This document shows, piece after piece, positions 50,401-62,400 of a stretch of 64,000 nucleotides of DNA. Within the stretch, counting starts at the first letter, position 1; every line of letters begins with the position of its first letter. The translations under genes were made by a program, and so were the position numbers. The DNA is from Pogona vitticeps. Lineage: Eukaryota > Chordata > Lepidosauria > Squamata > Agamidae. The DNA is taken from the NCBI RefSeq assembly GCF_051106095.1, contig NC_135789.1:21571764-21635763 (forward strand). The letters are read 5' to 3'. The notes below the pieces were generated by a model that worked only from the letters and a program-made list of their open reading frames with translations, had not been told where the DNA came from and ran no database searches.

Positions 50401-53400
50401 GCTTTAAATTCAGCACCCCGTTCAGCTGCCCTGTTCTAGTTACACCTCTGGATTCCATCTAACAAAGCTAAAAATAGTTTTTTTTTCTTTCCACTTTCAC
50501 CAATGTAACTAAACAGGTTGCATTTAATTGACTTTAAAGATATATCTGAACGCTGTAAACGGCTGGCCTCATTTCCGCTCCTGATAGCCTCAAAACTTGA
50601 CACACAACATGAAGGTGTGATATTCCTTCTCTGCCACTGAGTGGCGCCACACCCTTGTAAGTGTAGAAGTAACTAAAACGAACCTGCTGGCCTCATTTCT
50701 GCTCCTGACAGCGCTTGGATTGGGTTTTTTTTTCCCAAAGGGACTTGTTGAGTCCATCATTACTTCTCAGCAGCCAGATCATCATTGGCCACAATCATTG
50801 CCCTTATAGCACCACTTTGTTCGTTGTTGTGCTGTTATTCCCAGTCAGCCAGAAATACAAGAAATACTCTGTGGTGCCTCCTTGTGGCCAGTGATGATAC
50901 TGCACCTTCCAAAATACAAAAGGCACAGGATACTACTTCTCTGGCCATTTAGTTCATAACAAAATGGCACAAAGCCTGTCAAAACAAGTCGACCTTTGAA
51001 GCTAATTAGAATATTAACTCTTTATTCCTAAATGTACTTTTGTAACTACAGTACTGCTTACATTACCTTCACTGTAATTTTGACTGTCATTTTGTATCTC
51101 TACATTACATGACAGATCCAGATATAACTAGTTACAGGTAACCTGACTACTCGCATAAAGTCACTGACAAATCATGATTAAGTTCCACCTTGAATGAAAG
51201 AAGAAAAAAAGGATTACTTTGAAATACCTTGTTAACATCAAAGCACTAGAAATGGTTAGACTTACTCAAATGCCAGCACTGTTGATTCCCGATATTGCTT
51301 TTTTAATGCACTTTTGACAAACACATCATTGATCTGGAGGGAAAGAGGAGAAGAGAAATGGCAGTTTAGTAAAAGCTGCTTATTAGTGTGACAAACCCAG
51401 ACCTACTGGGATATGTCACACAGTTACACTAAGCTGCCACCAACCATTCCCTTTAAGAAGTCACACAGACCAGGGATGGATTTTTAAACAATAAAGAGAA
51501 TAAGGTTTATTTTAAATACAAACAGGGTAAATAAAACAATCAGGTGAATAAATAAAGTAACGTGGCTTAGTTTCACTCACACATACACACAGTTTGGTTC
51601 ACACAGAACCTTTACTGGAAGCACAGACCCTGAACCTATCAGTTCTGGCTAACCAACAGACACCTGAACCTATCAGGTTGGTACTCTGACACACAGTAGT
51701 ACCCTGTCTGACACACAGACTCCCACAACAGCTTCTTCTTCCCAGCTGCTGCTTCGTCACAACCCAGTGTCTCTCTGCATCTCTCTTAGTGTGTCCTCTC
51801 ACCACACAGGCATCACATATATATACAGTACAGCCCCTCCTCCTGATGTCCCGCCTTCCACTCCCCATAGGATGGAACTTTCCCTCCAAACCCATGACAG
51901 ACAGGTAACATCAGTGCTGTATGTAACAATTAGGTTTCAATACTTTCTGTATGTATTTGTCGGAGAGAACATCAAGATATGTACAGGATTGTACTGCTTT
52001 TATCCATCCATCCATGCTTTAAACAGCAACTAGATTTTGTGTGGAGATTTACCAAATAATTATAAATCAACAAAAAATTTATTGGAAAATGGCGCTCGGC
52101 ACCACTGAGATCAACCCATTCATGATGTCAAACCTGGGTGAAAAACCTATGGCTCTCCAGGGGTTGGGGGGACTACAGATCCCATCATTCTCCAGCATTG
52201 GGTACCATGCAGGTTGTGTTGGAACAGCTCAGAGGCCACGCATTTCCTGCCTCACTCAATAGCACGGAGGGATGTCTCTAGGGCTGCAACCCAGCTAGTC
52301 TGTACCTGCACCAAAGGGGGTTGGTTTGGATGACCTCTGGGATCCCTTCAAACTCTACTACAGTAGGACCCTGTATCTGCGGGATCACTATCCGCTGATT
52401 CACTGGTCCACGGCCTGAAAATATTAAAAGAAGAATCCTAGAAAGAGAAGAGTCGGACACGACTAAACGACTAAACAACAACAATACAGTGGTGCCGCGC
52501 AAGATAATGATAATCCGTTCCACTGAAATCGCTGTTTAGTGAAATCATTGTCTAGCGAAAAGCATTTCACCATTGGAATGCATTGAAACCTGTTTAATGC
52601 GTTCCAATGGGGAAGAATCGTCATTGTCTAGCAAAGATCGGCCATAGGAAAGCCACTTTGTGAATCGCCGATCAGCTGTTTAAATAGCTGTCTTGCGAAG
52701 CTTAGATCCCAAAAACACCTGTTTTGCGAGCGCGGAGGGAGCTGTCAAAATCGTTGTCTAGAGAAAATCGGTTTGCGGAGCAGGGACCAAACATTGTCCA
52801 GCGAAATTCCCCCATAGGAATCACTGTTCTGCGAATCGCTATAGCGATCGCAAAAAGCCAATGTCTAGTGAAAAAACTGTCATGCGGGGTAACTGTCTAG
52901 TGAGGCACCACTGTAAATATTTATACTGTATCCAAAAATCAAGTTACCAGAACTGGCCACTAGAAGGCGTCAGAGACCATGCTGTGTGGAGCATTCGCTC
53001 TTAAAATACTATTTGCTATAATCCATGTTTTTTAACATCTGGGGGGGGGGGGGGCTTGGAGCCGATGCCCCACAGATTGAGGGGTCCTACTCAATTCTGT
53101 GATTCCAGCAGTGGCAGGAGGAGAGCAAGGCAAAAGGACCCAGAGTAGCCAGGGAAAGCTCGAGATGAGTCATCTCTTGGTTCATTTCAGTTCATCTTAG
53201 GTTGAGCAAACAAGACTCTGGATTTATCCAACAGAGGAAACCAGAGTCACACACTTGAGACCCTCAAAGAAACGGGGCAGAAGCTTCAGGATCGGCTCCC
53301 GTTTCCCCAAGGGTGTTCAAAGGCCAGCTGTGAGTTTTGAGTCGCCTTCTGGGAATTCTAAGGCCCACGATCAAGTTGTTCCAAGGTGGTGCTCTGAAAT

Positions 53401-56400
53401 AGGACCAGGAGGTAGGAAATCCCAGTTTGAGTCCTCATGGATCTCTGTAACTCTCTGAGTGATCCAGGGCCTCTCTCTCTCTTTCTGTCCCCTGATCTAC
53501 CTCACAGGGCTGTTGGGAGGATGAAAGGCAGAGGTCTCCTGCTTCGGCGTAAGGGACAAAAGTTTACAAATTGGTGGACCAACGAAAACGGGGTTCTGCC
53601 CTTTCTTTGGCTCAGCGCCAACTGCGGAAGCCGTGTTTTTTTTTTTTCTTTTTCCTGGAAAGCCGGGCTTTCGATCCGACGAACTCCGATGACCAGCTTG
53701 CCTTCGTTCATCCTTGTTCCATCCGAGGGACTTTGCACCCACCGCCAAGGCCGCCCTGATTTAGCTCCACAGATCAAACGAGTTGACTGCATAAGGAGAG
53801 AGGACATGTTGCAGGTCGAACCTTTGTCCCGGGGGGGGGGGGAGAGCAGGGAGACCGTAGTTGTTGGGACTACAGTTCCCAAAATCCCCCATTCGGGGGG
53901 ACACAGGATGCTATCAATCTGGAAGAGTTAGGGCTATGAATCAGAAGGGTCTGATTCTCCTGGAGCGGCTTTCCATGCCATCTGTGGTTTGCGAACAAGC
54001 AGGTTTTATCGTGATTATTTATCGCAAGGGACGTGTGAGCTTTGTCGGCCAGTATTCAAAGGAATTCTTTAAGTGACAGAAACCGTCTGATTGTCCCGGC
54101 CGGAGTTTTCTGCACCTCCCGTAACCTTTGCTTTCTGTTGGTCTTTTCGGGTTCATTTCTTGGAGCTGGTCACTTTCCGCAGCTCCCCTCCAGGGTGGGC
54201 AAATCTCTGAGCCAGCCAAATGACCGAACGGCTCTTTGAAGACCGCCGTGCGTGAACTCCAGCCTGGCCGCACTCCCTGGCACGCTTCCCGGCGCTACCA
54301 CCTGCCAAAGGAACGTGTGCAAGGCACACCCGCGGTTTCGCAACATGCCTCGGCAGGTCAGGGCAGTCTGTTTGGGCAGAAGAAAGCCAATGAAGGATGA
54401 TTCAACGCAAGCTATTAGGGCGTGTGTGTGTGTGTGGGTGCCAGGAGGATGGCACCCCTTCTCACCTGTGGGCATTTTTAAGCTGCCACTGTCATGTTTC
54501 TGCGATGCGCCAGGCAACGTGTGGCCTGTCAGTGGCTACGGAGCGGGAAACAAGCGGTGTGGTCATCTTGAACCATGGGTGAGAAACATGCCTTTCTCTC
54601 CACATCCCTAAAAATGTCTGGACTTCCTTTTCTAAAAGCTTTACAGTTAAAAATAAATGAATGAATTAAAAGTTGGCCAAACGGTTTCTTTCTTTTCAAC
54701 ACAGACAAAAAAGAAAATCACTCCCAAGACGGAGCCAGGAATAAACCTTCTCCTGCAGCCAGGAAATCAGAAGGCAGCAGAGACTCGGAAGGGAAGCCAT
54801 GGAGGGATCAGAAAAGATCTCCAAGTGTCAGGAGGTCTCTCTGGAGACCAAGAACCAAGATCATCCACCCTCTTGTCTTTCTGATTTCCAGGTGGAAAAG
54901 CTGGGCAGGAAAGCAAGCGGGTGGAGGGGTGGGAATGGATTTGTTTGAAAGGTGGTGCTGGAAGAGAGCTTTGTAGACCCCAAAGAACCAGTGGGTCCTA
55001 GATCAAATCAAGCCAGAACTCTCTTTGGGGGGTAGAAATGCTGACACAGAGGCTTTCTTGCTTTGAGCCCCTCATGAGAAGGCAGGATTCCCTGGAAAAG
55101 ACCATAATGCTGGGAAAAGTCGAAGGCAGCAGGAAAAGAGGAAGGCCAAATACGAGGTGGACCGACTCCTTAAAGGAAGCCACAGGGCTTGAGTTTGCAA
55201 CACCTGAGCAGGGCTGTGGAGGACAGGATCTTCTGGAGATGGTTCATTCATAGGGTCTCCAGAAGTCAGAAGTGACTTGACCACACATAACAGCAACAAA
55301 TCTGGGGTGTCCCCTTTCCCATGAATTCTCATTAGGGAGCGCCAGCCTCTTTCTCAGCCTCGGTGTTCCCATCCACAATATGGGAATAAGAACATTGGTC
55401 TACCTGGTAGGTGCGTTGTACAAAAAGCAGAGAACGGAGGTGACGCTTTCCCCAGAACTTCTGACGTGACAGGGAGAGGCCAGTTTAAATTCCTGTTCGG
55501 ACAGACCACTCACAGAGGATGGCCTGGGTCTGGTCATCAGCTCTTGTCCAAACCTATTTTAGAAGGGCTGTTATGATGACTGGGCCGGGGGGGGGAGCAG
55601 ATTTCTCAGGGACAGGAATAGATTCATCCAATAGAATTAAAGTAACTAGTAATTTAATGTGTGGGAGTCGATGAGAAGAAGCAGTATGATAGAAACACTT
55701 GTAATTAGTCATTATTCAAAACCATGTTGATAAACTTTTGAACCTGGGCCAGGAATAATTAAATGATTCAAAAATACCTCTGGTTAATCAGTGTGGGATA
55801 TCATGCTGCTGCATCCACGATTCAAAACACCAAGGGATTTATTTGTTTGTTTGTTTGTTTGTTTGTTTGTTTGTTTGTTTATTTATTTATTTATTTATTT
55901 TTATAAATATAAATAAAAATATAAATAAATGAATAACTTATATCCCACCCATCTAGTCAACCGACTTTTCTGGGCGGCGTACAACATATAAAATAAACAA
56001 TTTAAAATATAACAATAATATAAGACATCATAATCAAACTGATTCAAGATGGAAAAGGTGCGCCATATCGTGCCCGCATAGCCAGCTTTACTGAGCAAAG
56101 AGCAGCCACCCGTGGCAGCCGTCAAGAGGGTCACTACAGGATGCCCCCTTCCACAAGCTCTCTCTCTCTCTCCTTATAAATGGACAGAAATATTCAGGGA
56201 CACTAGTCCTCAGTGCTATAAGACAAGAGGTGGGCGAAAAATATTTAAAACAATCAAACAAGAAAGGCCATTTGGTATCTCTGTTGGCCATGGGCTGGTG
56301 GTGAACATATGGCTCTTAAACAGGAGTACTGTAAGACCCCTGTATCTCCAGGGGATTGGTTGCGGACCCCAGTGTGGATGCTGAAAAACACACAACAGAG

Positions 56401-59400
56401 CAAACACTCTACACAGCATAGTATCTGGCTCCCTTTAGTGGTCAGTTCTGATATCTTCATCATCATTTTTATTTTATTTTTTAGGATTTTTCTTTTAATA
56501 TTTTCAGACCCTGGATAAGTGAATCCGTGGATACTGATCCTTCCGATAATAAAGGGGGGGTTTCCCTACTGTAATTACCCTCAAAGTTTGTTATTAGGTA
56601 AATATAGGAAATCTGTATTTATTTCTTCTGTGATAGTGCAGGGGGAATCATCTTAAGCCTAGTCACAGAAGCCCCTACATTTCTAAATTTCGGTTTACAA
56701 AGAAGGAAGGTAAGTCCGTCTCCCTCTAGCTAGGAGGAAGGAGGAGCCCTGGATGGATGGATGGACAGTCCGACACACGGACGGATGGACGAGTCTGCAT
56801 GTAGATCTTAGCCAAGACAAGACCCTCAGGATATCTGTTTACCTTCCTCTAGCTCAGATCACTTGCTACTGGGCTGCTACTTTTCACCATCCATGCACGC
56901 TGAGTAACGACTTCAACACAGAGTGCCAGAGGAACAAACACCGGAAAATATGATACCGACTTAGTTTTCCTTATTCCTTTCTTTCGACAATCTCTCTCTC
57001 TCTCTCTTGTTCGCTCGCTCTAGGATAATGATGTTCCCAGCACCTGATTTAGAGATGGTTTTCCAGGCATATAGTATTTCACTGCCAGGAACAAAATAAT
57101 CCAAATTAATTACAGGCCCGTCGCCATCCGAGAATGGCTGCATGCAAAGGCACCAACCCCCACAGAATGGATTTTTGCTGCCAAGATTAAGTGCTGGTTC
57201 TCCTTCCCATGTGGAATTATCCTTTACGGTGCTTGGTCCCCCCCCCCCCCCAGATTTGTGTGTTTTTTTTAAAAGGAAGCCGTGGTAAATTTCTGATCCT
57301 TACTCCTCCTGTTGGTAAGCTGTTGTGAATCAAAAAAAAAAAAAAAAAAAAAGAGGACTGGGTATTCTTATCATTTTGTCCTGCCACATTCTCCTTCCTG
57401 GGAAATCTTGTCCACGTTTCACGTTTTTCTTATGACCTCCTAACTACCTGGGCATGGAGGCAGAATGAATTACAGCAGAACCACCCTATCCGTGGGATTG
57501 GTACCCGCTGATTCATTTATCCGCTGCCAGAAAATGCTCAACAAAAAAACTCAGAAATACCTATTTGTGTGTATTTCCAGGGTGTGTTTAGCTAAAATGG
57601 CCACTAGAGGGAACCATAGACCATGAAATTTATAGTTTTCTATATACTTCTGTGTTTTTCAGCAGCCGTGGGAGGATTTATTGTGGTCCTACTATATTTC
57701 CCTAATTCAGATGGAAAAACTGAGGCAGAGGGAGACAGAGAGAGACTGAGAAGGGGAGGGTTCCAAAGGTCAGCTAGTCAATTCATAGCTGAGGTTCCCT
57801 GAATGTCCTTCCAGAGTCTTGACTCATCCCAGACCATACGGGAAGAAAATTAGGGGTAATTATACAGCTGTCAAGTAGCTGGTGGCTTGTTTTGGACAAG
57901 TGACTTCTCAAGAAAATTAATTTGGCTGCAACCCAACAGCCTTTTTAGGGCAGGGTTTTGCCCTTCCATTCCGACACCTTATTGCCCATGCATAACATCT
58001 GTCTAATTTCCTCCCAGCTTTCCACAATACACACACATATTTTTTTCAGCTCCCCAACTATGCTTTTCCCCCACAAGTGCACCATTTTTCCTCAGCTGGA
58101 CCTTCCGTCCCCCATGTGGTGTCCGACCGCATGCTGAGCCCAAATCTGACGGTGCTTTCCACAATGATGAGGACTAGCCACATTCCAGAATCCAGACACA
58201 CAGATATCTGCTTTGATCTCAGATCATGCAGTATTGGGGTCTAATGTGATCAGGTGGGATCGGGCTAAACAGGATCAATTAAGATCACATTAAGTGTGGC
58301 AGACCATTTAGTAGTATCCTCGTATCCAATGACAGAATAGGGTAGGAGGGGGGAGAAAACCACATCGCATCTCAAAGATCCTATTTACTCCTTTCTCCCT
58401 TTAAAGAAAAACAACCCCCATATTTCCCCTCCTTGTCTCCCCACCACCACAAAAGGAGTGGGAGGCGAGGAAGCTTTCAATTTAAAAAAAATCTTTTTCA
58501 AGTGACATAGCGCTGAACTGGACCGAACAACCAGTTCAAGCACTAGATTACAAGAGCTTTTTCTAAAAAGCTTTCACATCTTCTCCTGTAGCTTCCTCCT
58601 TCACGAGGAAGCTTCCAGTTTCCCAGTAGTCAGTTACATCATGAAACAGCTTCAGCAAACTCCTTTGGGTTAATCATGGTGATCGCACAGAAAAGAACCA
58701 AACTGAAACAGAATGATCCTACACACAGTAGCCCCTGACTGAGACCCAAAAAGGCGTGGGCAAGCAAAGATAAGAGACAGGCTGGTTCATAATTGACCGT
58801 ACGTCGCGTGGTTGCCAGAAAGAGGAGCGAACCAACCCATTCCCAAGCTGGACCGAGTGAGTCTTGGCACAAAGCCCCATCCGATCACATCCTTAGTTGC
58901 CTTTCCTGATCTCTGTTACAAAAGGTCACTAATTGTTTAGCACAGTCTTCATTTCCTTGTGCATAATAACATTTTGCAGTTTTATTATGCATGTAACTAT
59001 TTAATGAACCTTGATCACCTTTTTTTCTGATTCTGCGGAAATCCAATTACATTTTCATTGGAATGAATTCTCAGGATCCTATTGTGGCTTTCCAGCCAAC
59101 GTGCAGGTATCACTGGGAGTAGGTGGGTTTATTTCTGCCAGTTTCCCAAGGTCTTCCAGCATGTTGCTAGGTAGCTTTAAATGTCTGTGGAGGGCAGATC
59201 TTTGCATTGAGATGAGCTGATGCAGAGACACCCTTGTGTGAATGAAATCTCTCTGTGCTTTCTTTGAAATCTACTAAGGTTCTACAAAGAGAACCAAAAC
59301 ATTTCTATTTTCAGAGTAAAAACAGGCAAGGTTTCTAGCAGATGTTTGCAGTAAATATTTTCTATGTGACTAGCTTTGGGACCCATGTTCTTCCACTATT

Positions 59401-62400
59401 TAACTTCTTTGACAGTGTTCGTTTGCTCTCCACCACCCGTTTGGGTGTTTTTTTTAAATTTACATATATATAAGAATCAATTTCTTCCTTGAAATAATGA
59501 TACTAGCAAATCGGGGATCACATTGCCAATGAGAAACGTTGCAAAGCCAATTCAGAGTGAGGACAAAGTTTGTTGCATAATCAGTAAGAGAAATGACAAA
59601 GCCAATCCAGAATGAGGGCAGGGCTCCTCACATACCTAATTAGGAGCAAAACAAAGCCAATTCAGAGTGAGGGCAAGGCTATCTTTCTGCAGATAGATAG
59701 CCTCACCCTTTGGGGGGAGGGAATAAAAAATCCTAAAAAGGATGTTTGTTTCTGGTGGGAAAAATAATTGTAAAAAAAAATCATTCAGACTACAGTATTT
59801 CCATTAAAAATGTATAAAGAGAGTTTGTTCCTACTTGAGGTGAAGAAAGGATAATATTTATGCATATGGAAGAACGAGAATAATAGCTGCCTCAAATTTT
59901 AAAAGGACTGACTTGTAATTAGAAGTGATCATTGAATGAGAAAAGCACACAGATGTTTGGTGTTCTTGACAATTTTATGTTATAGGAGTGATGTCATCCA
60001 TGCTCTAAAAACGCTGAAGGCCAGGGACATGGATAACTATCAAGAATTAGTGATCCTTCTTAAGACATAAGAGGAAATAATTTCAACATGGCTATTAGGG
60101 CCACATGATTACATTTAGTCATAAAAGCTCTTTGACCTCATTTTCTCATCACCGCACCAAAGGCTGTTGGTTGTGGTGATATTTGAGAGGCTACAAAAGT
60201 GAAAACTGGCATCTTTGTATGTTCCAGTGTTTCTCGGCTAAAAAACCAATGACCTACTCGGGGTCTTTCCTAGAATGGCTTGACTCAGAGGCCATCCTCG
60301 GGCTGAATTCTGAGGTGGTTTGTACCAATTACCAACTCCCTCAAAAGTCACAAGTCCTGCACTCCAGCAGCAAATCTATATACCCTAGGACTCCCTATCC
60401 GCGGGATCAGTATCCACTGATTCACTTATCCGCTGTCTGAAAATACCAAATAACCCCTCCACACCCACCCATCGAAATACCTATTTATATAGATTTCCAG
60501 GGTGTATTTATCAGAGCTGGCCACTACAGGGTGCCAGATACCATGCAGTGCATAGCACTCCCTACTTCCATGTTTTTCAACATCCACATGGGGGGGGAGG
60601 CTTGGAACCAATCCTTGCGGCTATTACAGTACTACTGTAACAGAGAAAAAAAAGGTTTCTGTCTACTAATCAGTCTGATTGTGAAGGTATTGTATAAAAA
60701 CAGTTGGCTGAATTTCGCCCCAAACTCCAGTGGGCGGATTTGGGATGGTCTGAACCAGGTCATGTGACACAGCCAGAAATCTCTTTAGGAACCCATGTTT
60801 CATGCAAAAGTGTTGACTGATTTTCACCAGATCTAGAGGGCTCTTTTTTTTAAGACTTGAAAACCAGGTTATGTGGCATACATATTTGGGGGGGGGGGCT
60901 CAGAGCTGCCTTGATTATTTTCTCTCCTCTACACAGCATCCAACATTCCAACTTGGTTGGAAGACTTTTAAAGAGCAGATTTCAGAATTGTCCATGCTTT
61001 TACTAATGCCCTCGTTTTCTGGACTGGTCAGGCTCTAAATATAAACTGGGGCCTTCTGGGAAAGATATTCTTCAAACCAGTCTGCCACTCAGAATTTGTC
61101 CTAGCAAATTAGAGAACACATAGCCAATAGGAATCCTTGCAAAGCCGATTCGGAGTGAGGGCAAGGCTGGAAAATGCTTGAACGAATACCAATATAAAAA
61201 TGAGTGATAAAGAAAGAGAGACCAGCGTGTAAAAAATAAAAAGGAGGTGCCCAGAGAAGAGAGAGGGCATTTGGGTGAGGTTGGGATTCATTTTAATTGG
61301 GGCAAAGCCATCGGCTAGTCAATTATACAAGGATGACTAAATGTTTACTTCCTTAACCTAGTTGGTTCATACTTATTTATAGGAGCATTGGGGGAAGGGT
61401 TGACTTGAGTATTGATTATATGCAATGCCCTCATCAAAGGATGTTTTTCTGTTTAGCCAGTCACCAACTTCCATTTACAAGGCCTTAATTGGTACATGTG
61501 CTTCATCAGAAGTGCATGTACCAAACAGGAAGACAGAGGACGATGGGAGATCAGATTCTTAGATGATCCCGGCTGTTAATGAGCAAGAGTCACGGACAAC
61601 CTCGGTGAGCCCTTCGGATACCCAGAACGGTACCTGGCAAAGGAGAAAAGCAAAATCTGATTGAGCGAAACACAGACTTAGTCGATGGAGTCACTCCCTT
61701 GATCCATCACAATCGTGTGTAGTCGACAAAGATGGTCCCCTTCTCCTGAAGAACAGAGGCAGGAATCTTTCTTAGCTGGAGAACTAACTTGTCGCGGCTC
61801 CTATTCTCACGTTCCAAGCCGGTTCTTCTCTGTTTGCTGTGTTTTTGTGCCTGCCCACACTTCGGTTTTCAAACAGAAAGGCCGTGAGAGACTTTTGAGG
61901 AAAAATTGTGGACAACCGGGAAGGATGAAGGAAAGCGCCTTGAGCGCGAGAGAAGGCCTCTCACAGGGCTTTCTCGCTCAGATGTCATGTGGAAACTGTC
62001 TAAACTGAAATGAACAAGGGAGGTAGAAAAATCCTGTTTCCATCCATATTCCTAGCGCACCCCTGCACAGTTCTGTTTGTAACTTTTTCCTGCAGATGTT
62101 GGCTTCCATTCCCTGAGGAAACCTCCCACCCAACCTGAGGCATTCTGGGAGTTGTAGTCATTTCCCCCAATCTTCTCAGACTGTTCACCCTCCGGATATC
62201 TGCCTGCTTCTGGACAGGCTGCCATTTTATGAGGGCCTTCTTAAAAGGGCATTTCACCGTGTGCTGCCGGGCTGTTTCTGACGTATAGGTGACCCTAATT
62301 GGGTTTTCCAATTAGATGTTCAAGGAGGGGCTTCTCATTGGCCTTTCCCACTGAGTTCCTATGGCCAAGGGAGGATTTGAACCCAGTTCTCCTGAGTCCA

